DNA of 64,000 nucleotides from the NCBI GenBank assembly GCA_964400285.1, contig CAYNTK010000004.1, forward strand, positions 1 to 64,000. Reading direction: 5' to 3'. Source of the DNA: FEN-1279 sp964400285. GTDB lineage: Bacteria > Bacteroidota > Ignavibacteria > Tepidaquicellales > Tepidaquicellaceae. The first letter of the stretch is position 1, and every line of letters begins with the position of its first letter. The notes under the pieces are model-generated. The model was not told the DNA's origin, ran no database searches, and saw nothing but the letters and a program-made list of their open reading frames with translations. This document shows, piece by piece, positions 38,957 to 48,437 of this stretch. The position numbers and the translations under genes are program-made.

Positions 38957-39157
38957 ATGTTCGGATTAGGAACACCCGAAATAATATTAATAATAGTTGT
39001 TATTCTTGTCCTTTTTGGTGCAAAGAAAATTCCCGAACTTATGCAGGGAATTGGAAAAGGAGTAAAAGAATTCAAGAAAGCTACTACCGATATAGAAAAA
39101 GAAATTACCGAAACCCCGAAAGAACAACCAAAACCAAACGAACCGGGTACGAAATAA
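38957..39157 (+). CDS. tatA: TatA/E twin-arginine translocase subunit
   Basis: 66 residues. MFGLGTPEIILIIVVILVLFG is the TatA N-terminus, a single membrane helix with an FG turn (LFGAKKIPEL) and then an amphipathic helix and acidic tail. AAGGAG lies 8 nt before the start, a clear Shine-Dalgarno. It forms the pore for folded-protein export. tatC is not in the window. Confidence 0.93.
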   Translation: MFGLGTPEIILIIVVILVLFGAKKIPELMQGIGKGVKEFKKATTDIEKEITETPKEQPKPNEPGTK

Positions 39158-39168
39158 TGTTAAATGTT

Positions 39169-39209
39169 AAATTTCAAATGTTAAATTGTAAATTTATCAT
39201 TTGAAATTT
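39169..39209. terminator. Hairpin between convergent tatA and histidine-kinase genes
   Basis: AAATTTCAAATG (39169-39180) and CATTTGAAATTT (39198-39209) are perfect 12-bp arms around a 17-nt loop. The sequence lies among TTAAATGTTAAAT repeats. It is AU-rich, so a weak terminator, but its place between two converging genes fits a bidirectional one. Confidence 0.55.
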
Positions 39210-39281
39210 ATTATGCATTTTAATTGATACTAACCTATAACTTTATAAACTTTATAAACTTTACGAACTTTCAAACTGAAT

Positions 39282-40397
39282 TCAGCTTGGCAAATTAAAC
39301 TCAAACCTTGTCCCCTTACCTTCTTCACTTTCTACTTTGATGGTTGAGTTATGTAGTTCGAGTATGTGTTTTACTATGGAAAGTCCCAGCCCGCTTCCAC
39401 CCATATCACGCGAGCGTGTTTTATCCACACGGTAAAATCTTTCGAATATTCTCGGCAAGTCTTCTTTTGGTATTCCAATACCATTATCTGAAACGCTAAT
39501 CGTAATTTCTTTATCTGATTTGGCAATTCCTATTTCTATTTTTCCGTTTTCGTTTGAATATTTTATTGCGTTATCGACTAAATTTATAAACACCTGTTTC
39601 AGTCTCTCCTCGTCACCAAAAACCTGTGTTTTGTCGCTTACCTCCGATTTTAATGAGATTTCGACTTTACTTTTTTTCGATAGTCCGGAGAGTTCGGAAA
39701 TAATTTCATTTATAAATCTATTTACTTCAAAATATCTCTTACTGATTTTCATTCCTGTCTCAAGTCTCGAAATTTCTATTAAGTCATCTACGAGCTCCGT
39801 AAGACGCGAGGTCTGATTTAATGCCCGTTTTAAAAAATCCTTATTAACATTCTCATCATTTACAGCACCGTCGAGCAAGGTCTCGAGCGAAAGCTGGATT
39901 GCAAAAATGGGTGTTCGTAATTCGTGTGTAACATTTCCAAGAAACTCATTCCTGTTTATTTTAAAAATTTTTGCAGTGTTTAATTCATTGAGCAATCTTT
40001 TTATAATAAATATTATATCTGTATATAATTCGAAAATGTCATTATTTATTCTAAAATATTTTTCTTTTTTTGAAATGTCTTCGAGAATTCTATTTAGTTC
40101 GAAAATTTTTTCTTCGTAGTTATTTTCGCAAGCTGTAGTCTCGCTTTTACTGATTTTTTCAATTTGCTTTCTAAGATAAGTTATTTTCGATGTTACTTCG
40201 AATTTTAACAGAACCGAAAAGCTTACAAAAAAAGCTAACGATAAAATTATTGTAATGATAATTATATCAACTGAAACTTTGAAAATAATAAGCAGGAAAG
40301 TGAGTATTATTATTAAAGCGAGATAATATAAAAAAAATTTATATTTTAATAATATATTTTGCAAACTTCGGTTATTCGTTATTGAATCTATATCCAA
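39282..40397 (-). CDS. Sensor histidine kinase (PhoR-like)
   Basis: 371 residues. Two membrane helices (about 20-40 and 43-64) with almost no periplasmic loop, then a coiled linker, the H-box NVTHELRTP (His158), and a HATPase domain with N-box VDNAIKYS, G1 DNGIGIPKEDL, F-box and G2 GGSGLGLSIV. Lacking an external domain, it probably senses through the membrane or from another protein. It overlaps its response regulator by 26 bp. Confidence 0.92.
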   Translation of the reverse strand: MDIDSITNNRSLQNILLKYKFFLYYLALIIILTFLLIIFKVSVDIIIITIILSLAFFVSFSVLLKFEVTSKITYLRKQIEKISKSETTACENNYEEKIFELNRILEDISKKEKYFRINNDIFELYTDIIFIIKRLLNELNTAKIFKINRNEFLGNVTHELRTPIFAIQLSLETLLDGAVNDENVNKDFLKRALNQTSRLTELVDDLIEISRLETGMKISKRYFEVNRFINEIISELSGLSKKSKVEISLKSEVSDKTQVFGDEERLKQVFINLVDNAIKYSNENGKIEIGIAKSDKEITISVSDNGIGIPKEDLPRIFERFYRVDKTRSRDMGGSGLGLSIVKHILELHNSTIKVESEEGKGTRFEFNLPS

Positions 40398-41085
40398 GCC
40401 CTTTTATCGTTTCGAGATAATCTGCATAACTCCCGAGTTTTTCCCTAACTTTTGCAATGTGAACATCTATTGTCCTGTCCACTACATAAATGTTTTCGCC
40501 CCAGATATGATTTAATAAAACTTCTCTCGAAAGCACTTTACCTCTGTTCGATAAAAGAAAATGAAGTAGCTGAAATTCTTTTTTCGGGAAAAATATTTCT
40601 TCATCGTCAATCTTTACTATATGAGCTACGGTATCTATTTCGAGTGTTTTGAATTTTATGTATCCGTCTGCTTTTATCATTTTATCGGGTTCCGAATAAG
40701 TTCTCCGAATTACCGATTTCACCCTTGCAAGCACTTTGCGAGGAGAGATAGGTTTTTGAATGTAATCATCCGCTCCGAGTTCAAGCCCTATGATTTCATC
40801 GATTTCATTTTCCTTTGCGGTCAGAAATATGACAGGAATTTTATTTGTTGCCGGGTCGGTTTTCAATCTTTTACAAACGTCGAATCCGTTTAGTTCAGGC
40901 ATCATAATATCGAGAATTATCAGATTCGGCTTTTCAGATACTGCTTTTTCAAGAGCTTCTTTTCCATCGAATGCAGTAATTACACGAAATTCGTTTTCCT
41001 TTTCGAGGTTATACTTAAGTATATCCACAATATCTTTTTCGTCGTCAACTACTAATATGTCGTAAATCATTTTCTTTTTTGCCAT
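40372..41085 (-). CDS. OmpR/PhoB-type response regulator
   Basis: 237 residues. Receiver domain with acidic pocket VVDDE (13-17), phosphoacceptor Asp59 in LILDIMMPE and Lys91 in LTAKENE. The C-terminal winged helix has LSREVLLNHIWGEN and DVHIAKVREKLG. Closest in style to PhoB, but no phosphate genes are nearby, so the signal is unknown. First gene of the pair; the kinase start lies within its last codons. Confidence 0.92.
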   Translation of the reverse strand: MAKKKMIYDILVVDDEKDIVDILKYNLEKENEFRVITAFDGKEALEKAVSEKPNLIILDIMMPELNGFDVCKRLKTDPATNKIPVIFLTAKENEIDEIIGLELGADDYIQKPISPRKVLARVKSVIRRTYSEPDKMIKADGYIKFKTLEIDTVAHIVKIDDEEIFFPKKEFQLLHFLLSNRGKVLSREVLLNHIWGENIYVVDRTIDVHIAKVREKLGSYADYLETIKGLGYRFNNE

Positions 41086-41143
41086 AAACCTAAAATTTTT
41101 ATGTTAAGAAATGAATAAGAAATTGTATCCAAAATATTAAGAC

Positions 41144-42151
41144 TTATTTTATAATTATTTCTTTACCTAATTTTGCAGATTTATATACATTATCTACAAC
41201 TTGCATAACACTTATCGCCTCCCGACCTGTCGATATTAGATTATTCTTTTTATTTACTGTGCTTATAAAATATTTTAATTCAAAACTATAACTACTCTTA
41301 ATTTCGTTCGGAGATGGTTTTACTGCATTTGGTGTTATATCGAATAATTCTGTATCCATTTTTTTAAGTATCCTCAAGGGATTTATCGAAGTACTGCCAT
41401 TCGTTCCATATACATTGCAATAGTAAAATTCTTTACTTCTTATAAAACTCCAGCTTACTTCTATTGTTAAAGCCGAACCATTTTTAAATTTTATTAATGT
41501 AAAATTTGAATCCTCGACTGTTTTTGTATTGTGGTAATAATTTATTGCTGATACGCTGTGAACTTCAGGAAAACCAAGCATCCACATCCCAAGGTCGAGC
41601 ATTGCAATTCCATTGTCGAGAAATACTCCTCCCCCCGCTTTATCGCTATCGGTAAACCATTTTTCTGATGAACTTCTCATCTTCAACCAACCCGCTTTTA
41701 CATAAAATACATTCCCAATCTCCTTACTTTTCACAAATGTTCTTTGTAACATTACATCGTTTCTAAATCTATTATTCATTCCTACCATTAAGATTTTGTT
41801 ATTTTTTTCTGCTACTTCTACAATCTTCATTGCTTCTTTATAATCACGTGCTATAGGTTTTTCCACTAAAACATTTTTTCCCGCTTCGAGGCATTTAATG
41901 GATATATCTTTGTGTGTATCAGTGGGAGTTGCAATAATCAACGCATTAATTTCTGGGTTCTCTGATAATAAATCTTCTACGTTTTTATAATATTTTTTAA
42001 TATTATGTTTTTTTGCAATGTTCTTTGCTTTTGCAAAATCAGTATCACAAACCGCTTCCGTTTCGACTTCCTTAAGTTTTAGTAAAGCAGGTAAATGCAT
42101 TACTTGTCCAATTCCTCCTAATCCGATTAATGCAACTTTTGTTTTTTCCAT
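41144..42151 (-). CDS. Gfo/Idh/MocA-family oxidoreductase
   Basis: 335 residues. Rossmann motif ALIGLGGIGQVMHLPAL (8-24), the EKPIARD signature with the conserved Lys (residues 97-103), and a C-terminal alpha/beta domain with GGGVFLDNGIAMLDL, where the Asp and usual His-like position sit. These enzymes use NAD(P) to oxidise or reduce sugars or inositols. The substrate cannot be told. The start is 26 bp from the SRP RNA 3' end. Confidence 0.88.
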   Translation of the reverse strand: MEKTKVALIGLGGIGQVMHLPALLKLKEVETEAVCDTDFAKAKNIAKKHNIKKYYKNVEDLLSENPEINALIIATPTDTHKDISIKCLEAGKNVLVEKPIARDYKEAMKIVEVAEKNNKILMVGMNNRFRNDVMLQRTFVKSKEIGNVFYVKAGWLKMRSSSEKWFTDSDKAGGGVFLDNGIAMLDLGMWMLGFPEVHSVSAINYYHNTKTVEDSNFTLIKFKNGSALTIEVSWSFIRSKEFYYCNVYGTNGSTSINPLRILKKMDTELFDITPNAVKPSPNEIKSSYSFELKYFISTVNKKNNLISTGREAISVMQVVDNVYKSAKLGKEIIIK

Positions 42152-42176
42152 AAGATATATTTAATTTAAAAAAAAT

Positions 42177-42270
42177 GTCAAGACACCCGAATCACATAAA
42201 ATAATTACTTACCGCTGCTTTCTTCCGAACCTGACGGGGTTGGGTAACATTCTATTGTCCGGGGCTTGAC
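42177..42270 (-). ncRNA. ffs: Signal recognition particle RNA (small bacterial 4.5S type)
   Basis: The minus strand has the invariant SRP core GGTTCGGAAGAAAGCAGC (complement of 42214-42231), near identical to GGTCCGGAAGGAAGCAGC of 4.5S RNA. The ends GTCAAGCCCC and GGGTGTCTTGAC pair to close the long hairpin, about 94 nt in all, and a U run (42168-42175 in complement) follows at the 3' end as terminator. It binds Ffh to target membrane proteins to the translocon. No Alu domain, so it is the short form. Confidence 0.9.
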
Positions 42271-42327
42271 AAAATTTACTTTCCATTATATGGATTAAAT
42301 GCCAAATAGTATGATTTACAAATATAA

Positions 42328-43662
42328 CTAAGATGACTTAAACATTAAATACAAACCGAAAACCCCGAGAATAATATTTACAAGCCACATTCCCCAAAAT
42401 GGCGATACAATTGCTCTATCTGCGAGCTTCTCACCTCCTATTAACGATGCCCAATATAATAAAAAGAAAAATAACGATAACCCTGCAGCAATTCCAAATC
42501 CCCCTCGCCTTACTTTATAACCAAGTGGTGCTCCGATTAATATAAATACTATGCAGGCAAATGGAATAGAATATTTTTTGTATATTTCTACATCATATAC
42601 ATCTATTTGCTTTTCTAATTGTTTTTCGAGATTATAATGATTTCGCATTTGATTAAGTTTTGATATAAAACTTCTGTATACAAATGGAATTGTATCGTAA
42701 GATAAATATTCGGAGTTGCTCGATGATTCTTTTGGGGTATATGTATTTCTTAAATTTATTGTTGTATCTATAAATCTGATTTTGAAAAAACAATTTACAT
42801 CTAATAAAATATTATTAATAAGTGTTTCTCGCGTTTTTATTCGGGTGTTTTTTATACTATCGATAATCAAATTCATTGCCTGTGCTGAAAGCTCTCTATC
42901 GCCTCGAATAAAAGCATTGTCCGATGAACGCTGGAATCCAAATCCCGCTGCATCTAATATTATTCTGTGTTTTTCGAATTCTACTCTTCTGTATTTATTT
43001 GCAAAATCGAGATTGTTTAGTTGGTGTATTTCTCCCTTTTGCAAGTTCATTACAATGTTCTTAAAATCATTCGTGAAACCAATATCACCTTTTTCGGCTG
43101 TTATCAGATTTCTGTTGTTTGGATTTGCATAATCATAAACGTATATTCCTTCAAGCTCGTTGCTGTTTTCATAAGTTTTTCTTACGAATATTTTAGCCCC
43201 GCCTATATCATCTGAAAATTTTCCCGATTCTAAAAAAAATGTCGGCTTTGTTTTTGAAATGTCCTGTAAAAGTATTCTTGCTTTATGATTTGCTTCAGGT
43301 AATACATGATTATTAAATAGTATCATCAGATATGTTAAAATACCAGAACATAGTAATACAGGCATCATTAATTTTGTTAAACTTACCCCCGATGCTTTCA
43401 TTATTGTAATCTCGTTGTTTGAAGAGAGCGAACCAAAAGCCATTAATGTTGCAACTAATACTGACATTGGAACCGCAAGTGTTAACATCCACGCAAGATT
43501 CAATACTATTAGCTGTGCTATTATCCAGATACTTAATCCTTTACCAATTAATTGGTCTATTGATTTCATAAGAAACTGGAATAAAAACAAAAATATCATA
43601 GTCCCAAGTGAAAAAACAAACGGACCAAAATGGCTTTTTAGTATGTATTTGTATATTATCAA
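42328..43662 (-). CDS. LptF/LptG-family permease (YjgP/YjgQ)
   Basis: 444 residues. Three N-terminal helices with the conserved GSLSSNNEITIMKASGVS, a periplasmic beta-jellyroll (about 130-340) and three C-terminal helices. With LptB it extracts lipopolysaccharide from the inner membrane and hands it to LptC/A. The family member (F or G) cannot be set from this copy alone, and no partner gene is nearby. Confidence 0.88.
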   Translation of the reverse strand: MIIYKYILKSHFGPFVFSLGTMIFLFLFQFLMKSIDQLIGKGLSIWIIAQLIVLNLAWMLTLAVPMSVLVATLMAFGSLSSNNEITIMKASGVSLTKLMMPVLLCSGILTYLMILFNNHVLPEANHKARILLQDISKTKPTFFLESGKFSDDIGGAKIFVRKTYENSNELEGIYVYDYANPNNRNLITAEKGDIGFTNDFKNIVMNLQKGEIHQLNNLDFANKYRRVEFEKHRIILDAAGFGFQRSSDNAFIRGDRELSAQAMNLIIDSIKNTRIKTRETLINNILLDVNCFFKIRFIDTTINLRNTYTPKESSSNSEYLSYDTIPFVYRSFISKLNQMRNHYNLEKQLEKQIDVYDVEIYKKYSIPFACIVFILIGAPLGYKVRRGGFGIAAGLSLFFFLLYWASLIGGEKLADRAIVSPFWGMWLVNIILGVFGLYLMFKSS

Positions 43663-43755
43663 TTATTTTTAGGTATATTAAATATCAAAAATTAAAAATC
43701 AAAATTACATATAAAAATTTAAAATTATTTTTATTTGAACTTTTATTGTGAAATC

Positions 43756-44127
43756 TCATTTTTTTCCTTTTAGTTTTAATATACTTGAAGCAAAAATATT
43801 TGAAATTTCTTTTAATTCATTAATTAAAATATCAGCATCATTTACATTTGCTCTTTTCGAATCTTTTAATAAGGATAGCCAAAGTTTGCTTTCATTACTG
43901 GACTTTAAGCAGTGATTAAAATAATTAGTAAAATCCTTTTTGCTACTTGCGGATTGTCCTTCGATGTAGTTTGCAATTATGCTGGTTCCGCTTCTAATTA
44001 ACTGGTCACAGATTCTGTTTGTTGTATTATCCTTTGGTAATTTATCTATAAATTCAATTAAATCTAATGTAAATTTGTATAACCTTTTTTTAAATTCAAC
44101 TTTAAATTTCGAAATGTAATTTTCCAT
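43756..44127 (-). CDS. Four-helix bundle protein (S23/23S-IVP family)
   Basis: 123 residues, all helix. ICDQLIRSGTSIIANYIEGQSASSKKDF is the core signature of the S23 four-helix family, seen in 23S rRNA intervening sequences and related to the diversity-generating-retroelement accessory protein Avd. Its role is unknown; it may bind nucleic acid. Here it stands alone among AT-rich, partly inverted repeats (43682-43704 and 44133-44155), with no reverse transcriptase or rRNA near. Confidence 0.88.
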   Translation of the reverse strand: MENYISKFKVEFKKRLYKFTLDLIEFIDKLPKDNTTNRICDQLIRSGTSIIANYIEGQSASSKKDFTNYFNHCLKSSNESKLWLSLLKDSKRANVNDADILINELKEISNIFASSILKLKGKK

Positions 44128-44182
44128 TTCTTTTTTTATTTTTGAATTTTGATATATAATTTTAATTTTTCCATTTTAATTT

Positions 44183-45445
44183 TTAAATTACCTTAAGTTT
44201 CTTTCCCACCTTCTCAAACGCTCCAATACATTTATCCAAATCATCTTTCGAGTGTGCCGCGGAAATTTGTGTCCTTATTCTCGCTTGCCCTTTCGGAACG
44301 ACAGGAAAAGAAAATCCTACGACATAAATCCCTTCTTCGTATAAATTTTTTGCCATTGTTTGTGCAAGCATTGCATCGTTATCAAATTTTCTAAAAAGTA
44401 TTGGAACTATTGGATGAACACTGTCTATAATATCAAAACCTAAACCTGTCATTTCTTTGCGGAAGTATGTTGTATTCTCCATCAATTTTTCTCTTAAATC
44501 ATTACTTTTGTCGAGAAGTTTAAAAGCAGCTATCGCAGCCCCAGTTATTGCTGGTGCAAGTGTATTTGAAAATAAATATGGACGTGAACGCTGCCTTAAT
44601 AAGTCTATTATTTCTTTTTTCGATGCTGTAAATCCACCTGATGCTCCTCCCATTGCTTTCCCAAGTGTTGATGTAATTATATCTACTTCTCCAAGAACCT
44701 CCTTGTATTCTATCGAACCTCTTCCAGTTTTTCCGAAAAATCCTGTTGCATGGGAATCGTCCACCATTACCATTGCATCATATGTTTTCCCAAGCTCTAC
44801 TATTTCCCTTAGATTTGCTATATCTCCATCCATCGAAAAAACTCCGTCGGTTGCAATAATTATATTCTTTGCAGGTCTTGGTTCTTGTGCCAGTCCTGTA
44901 TGCTCCCAAATGTCCATTCCTTCTCTTGCCATAACAAGCTTTTGCTCAAGCGATTTCATATCCGAATGTTTATATATAAATCTCTTTGCTTTGCATAATC
45001 TTATTCCATCTATTATACTCGCATGATTCAATTCATCTGTGATTATTACGTCGTCTTGCCCAAGAATACTTTCGAATAATCCTCCATTTGCATCAAAACA
45101 AGATGAATATAATATTGCATCGTCTGTATGATAAAAGTTCGCTATTATTTCCTCGAGCTCCTTATGTATTTCTTGCGTCCCACAAATAAATCTTACCGAC
45201 GCAAGTCCAAAACCATATTTTTCGATTGACTTCTTTGCTGCTTCTATTATTTCGGGATGATTTGCTAAACCTAAATAATTATTTGAACAAAAGTTCAATA
45301 CTTCCTTCGATTTCGAACCAGGTGGATAACTTACTTTTATGTTTGCTTTCTGGTCTGAAAGTATTATTCGCTCGTCTTTGTAAAGTCCCGATTCCTTTAT
45401 TACATTTAATTCCTGCTTTAAATCGTATTTTGTTCTTCTATACAT
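44183..45445 (-). CDS. kbl: Glycine C-acetyltransferase (2-amino-3-ketobutyrate CoA ligase)
   Basis: 420 residues, alpha-oxoamine synthase family. FCSNNYLGLANHPE, FGLASVRFICGTQEIHKELE and DAILYSSCFDANGGLFE match Kbl much better than BioF. The PLP Lys263 lies in STLGKAMGGASGG, and VVPKGQARIRTQ is near the end. A short insert (about residues 165-185, EGMDIWEHTGLAQE) is unlike E. coli Kbl. It joins or splits glycine and acetyl-CoA with 2-amino-3-oxobutyrate in threonine breakdown; tdh is not in the window. Confidence 0.9.
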   Translation of the reverse strand: MYRRTKYDLKQELNVIKESGLYKDERIILSDQKANIKVSYPPGSKSKEVLNFCSNNYLGLANHPEIIEAAKKSIEKYGFGLASVRFICGTQEIHKELEEIIANFYHTDDAILYSSCFDANGGLFESILGQDDVIITDELNHASIIDGIRLCKAKRFIYKHSDMKSLEQKLVMAREGMDIWEHTGLAQEPRPAKNIIIATDGVFSMDGDIANLREIVELGKTYDAMVMVDDSHATGFFGKTGRGSIEYKEVLGEVDIITSTLGKAMGGASGGFTASKKEIIDLLRQRSRPYLFSNTLAPAITGAAIAAFKLLDKSNDLREKLMENTTYFRKEMTGLGFDIIDSVHPIVPILFRKFDNDAMLAQTMAKNLYEEGIYVVGFSFPVVPKGQARIRTQISAAHSKDDLDKCIGAFEKVGKKLKVI

Positions 45446-45576
45446 TTTAATATTATTTTATTTATACTCTTTTTATTTATTTTAAAATACAAAATAATAA
45501 TCTAATATTTGATTTATTAATAATTAGATATATATCTTACTCAATTTTACATTTAACATTTATAATTTAAAATTGT

Positions 45577-48384
45577 TTAAAAGTCCCACCCAAAAAAGAA
45601 TTGATGGAAAAGATTTCCCTGAAGACTTGTAAAATTTTTTTCTATCCTTTTTCCTAAATCATATCTTAATACTATAATACCAAATACATTCATCCTAACT
45701 CCCGCACCGATACTGCCCTTTGTCATATCGTAATTCTCTTTTGTATCCCAGCAGTTTCCTGCATCGAAAAATAATGCTCCGCGTATTTGAGGGAATGTTA
45801 TATCGAAATTAAAAGGAAATCTCAAATTTATTTCTCTAAATAGTGGAAAGCGTAACTCCGCATTCGTTTGCCAGAGTTTTGTACCTCTCATCGAAATCCA
45901 CGGCCATCCACGTAATGACCAACTCCCGCCCATAAAATATCTCCTTGCAAAATTTCCCTGATTCATAAAGTATTGCCCCCTTAGTGCTAATGAGGACAAT
46001 TTCCCCAATCTAAAATACTTTCTATAATCGAACATTAAACTAAAATAATTTTCATTCGAGTTTTCTAAATCGGTGGTATATCCTAAAGTAATATTCAGTC
46101 TCTCCCCGTCTATCGGTCCCGTATACCACCATAAAGAATTATCTTTTACATAAGATATCGAATTTGAAAGTAAAAGTGAACGCCGATTATTTAAAAAGTC
46201 CACATCTTTTTGAGTTGATGAAAGGTTTGTATTTGCTTCGATTCTTCTGAAAAATGATAATGGGTAGGAAAAGCTTATATATCCTCCATATAACCTTTCG
46301 TAATATGCAAAATCGGACTCACTTAAGTCATATCGCTTTCCCGATAGATGATATACTCCGTATGCATAGTTTAATCTTCTTTCGAGAGAGATTTTCGAAA
46401 TTGCAATATTAAAACTTTTCCAAAATTCAGTTTCGTAATTTGAATTGTTATATAAAAGTAAATAATATCTTTCGTTTCCCAGCATATCGCTCAAAGATAA
46501 TGCTCCACCCGCAAAACTACCAAACACCGGATCTGTAACTATTGCCGTAGTTGCGAGGTCGAACGAAAATCTTTTTTTGTATTGCGGGTTCTTATTTGCA
46601 GATAAATTTGAAATTTTATTTATAGGTTTTTCCAAAAAAAACTCCGTTAATTTTCTTTTTTCTGTTATACTTGAAATTTTTATTTTTTCATTTACACTAT
46701 TTAAAATCTTTATTGTAATCATTCCATTTTCGTATGTTGAAAAGACTATTCTGTCTTTCCCGCACCACTTCGGGTCGAATGCAGCGGTTGTGAAATTTGT
46801 AACTCTTCTCATTTCGGCAGATGAAAAAACCGAATCTATTATCCAGATATTTTGTGTCCCTCCAATATCACAAGAAAAAATCAATCTCCCATCTTCTGAA
46901 AAATTTGGTGAAGTCAATTCAGCTTCTGAATTTGTTATTTGTGTGATTTTATTCGTCGCTAATTCGAATAAAAATAAGTTGTAAATATTTTTATCGGTTT
47001 TTCCTGTTCTATCAGAAGAAAATACTAAATATTTCTCATCTGGCGAAAAGCAAGGATACGTATCGTCATAGTAGTCGTTTGTCAGACGTGTAAGCTTTTC
47101 ACTTTTTATGTCGAAAATATATAAGTCCGCCTTTCCAGAAAATTCCATTCCTGAAAAAGCTATATAACGTGAGTCCTTACTCCACGATGGAGCTCCAATT
47201 CCTATAATCCCTTTAAATGAAAAATTTGAAATTATTTTTTCAGTCTTGGTATCGTACATATATAATGCATCTGAATTCCCTTTCTGTGTTACAAATGCAA
47301 GCAGACCCTCTCCCGAGATATCTAATCCTGTGCGAAAATAATGAAATGCTTCATGCTCATCGGAAGACTCTCCTTCTATTATTAGTTTAATTTTTGAAGT
47401 ATCCGAAATGTTTAATTTATATATGCTGGTATATCCAATTGTATTTCCAATAAAATAAATTTCTTCTTTATTACCGCTTTTAAAATACGTAGGTTTATGT
47501 GCAAATCCGTCAGAAAAAATATTTTCGCATACCTGTGATGGATTATCTAAATTACTTAATTGTGGATAATATATTTTTTTAAGGTTATACAAAAATTCTT
47601 TATCGAACTCAATATAATCTTTTCCTATCGTATGCTTCATTACGACTTCAAAGTTATCGTCCATCCAAAAGTTTTCCATCAATTCAAGTATCTTTTCTTC
47701 TCCATATTTTTCGGATATATGTGTTAATACTCTCTGCCCGAGTTTGTACATAAAATACGTCCCATAAACATATTCCCAGTTGCTTAATCCAATCATATAT
47801 CCATTCAGTACGGCATCTTTCAAAACCATTTCCGCTTTTGCATCCCATTCGCTCGACCAGAACTCTGCAAGTCCTTCTGTAAACCACAATGGCGGTTGAT
47901 AATCGGTTATCTTTCCGTGAATCTTTAATACATTCGATATCTTACTTGTGCTAAACACGTGTGTAAGCTCGTGTCGAATTACATGTTTGAAATTAAACAA
48001 TGAACCATCAAATGGAATTACCACTCTACCTTTAATAAATTCAAAAAAACCTCCTACTCCATCAGGAATCAAGCCCGGAATGGTATTAGTTTGTTTAAAG
48101 TGTGTCGGTGAAGAATAAAAAATTAATGGGACTGTATCTAACAAACTATGTTTGAATTTCTGTTGTAGAAATTTATAACTTTCTTCTGCAAAGTATGCCC
48201 CCTGCTCTGCAAGTTCTTTTTCTTCTTTATAATAATATATTTGAAAATGTTCTGTGTAAAGCACTTTCCAATCGAATTCGGAATAGTGAACTTTATTCCT
48301 ACCAAAATCTACAAATTGAGCTTCAACCTTAAAACATAATAGCAGAATAAAAAAAAGTAATATTTTTGAAAAAATATTCATCAT
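45577..48384 (-). CDS. Metallopeptidase-propeller-outer membrane barrel fusion
   Basis: 935 residues with a signal peptide (1-22). Residues 40-250 are a peptidase-MA-like gluzincin with HELTH (138-142) and the downstream Glu helix WFTEGLAEFW (168-177). Residues about 280-560 form a TolB/PD40-type propeller (ISGEGLLAFVTQ, FSPDEKYLVFSSDRTG, FSEDGRLIFSCD). From about 600 to the end is a beta-barrel of the bacterial surface antigen (Omp85/BamA-like) type, with SLRGWPW as the VRGF/Y-like motif and the C-terminal aromatic WDF. The protein is likely an outer-membrane protease whose substrate and partners are not known. Confidence 0.88.
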   Translation of the reverse strand: MMNIFSKILLFFILLLCFKVEAQFVDFGRNKVHYSEFDWKVLYTEHFQIYYYKEEKELAEQGAYFAEESYKFLQQKFKHSLLDTVPLIFYSSPTHFKQTNTIPGLIPDGVGGFFEFIKGRVVIPFDGSLFNFKHVIRHELTHVFSTSKISNVLKIHGKITDYQPPLWFTEGLAEFWSSEWDAKAEMVLKDAVLNGYMIGLSNWEYVYGTYFMYKLGQRVLTHISEKYGEEKILELMENFWMDDNFEVVMKHTIGKDYIEFDKEFLYNLKKIYYPQLSNLDNPSQVCENIFSDGFAHKPTYFKSGNKEEIYFIGNTIGYTSIYKLNISDTSKIKLIIEGESSDEHEAFHYFRTGLDISGEGLLAFVTQKGNSDALYMYDTKTEKIISNFSFKGIIGIGAPSWSKDSRYIAFSGMEFSGKADLYIFDIKSEKLTRLTNDYYDDTYPCFSPDEKYLVFSSDRTGKTDKNIYNLFLFELATNKITQITNSEAELTSPNFSEDGRLIFSCDIGGTQNIWIIDSVFSSAEMRRVTNFTTAAFDPKWCGKDRIVFSTYENGMITIKILNSVNEKIKISSITEKRKLTEFFLEKPINKISNLSANKNPQYKKRFSFDLATTAIVTDPVFGSFAGGALSLSDMLGNERYYLLLYNNSNYETEFWKSFNIAISKISLERRLNYAYGVYHLSGKRYDLSESDFAYYERLYGGYISFSYPLSFFRRIEANTNLSSTQKDVDFLNNRRSLLLSNSISYVKDNSLWWYTGPIDGERLNITLGYTTDLENSNENYFSLMFDYRKYFRLGKLSSLALRGQYFMNQGNFARRYFMGGSWSLRGWPWISMRGTKLWQTNAELRFPLFREINLRFPFNFDITFPQIRGALFFDAGNCWDTKENYDMTKGSIGAGVRMNVFGIIVLRYDLGKRIEKNFTSLQGNLFHQFFFGWDF

Positions 48385-48437
48385 TAATTAAATATTATAA
48401 TGAAGAATAATTAAAGCAATTCAAATATTTTTGAGAA

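Noticed and set aside
44457..45026. 189-codon frame antisense to kbl
   Set aside because: Fully inside kbl, with no homology feature of its own.
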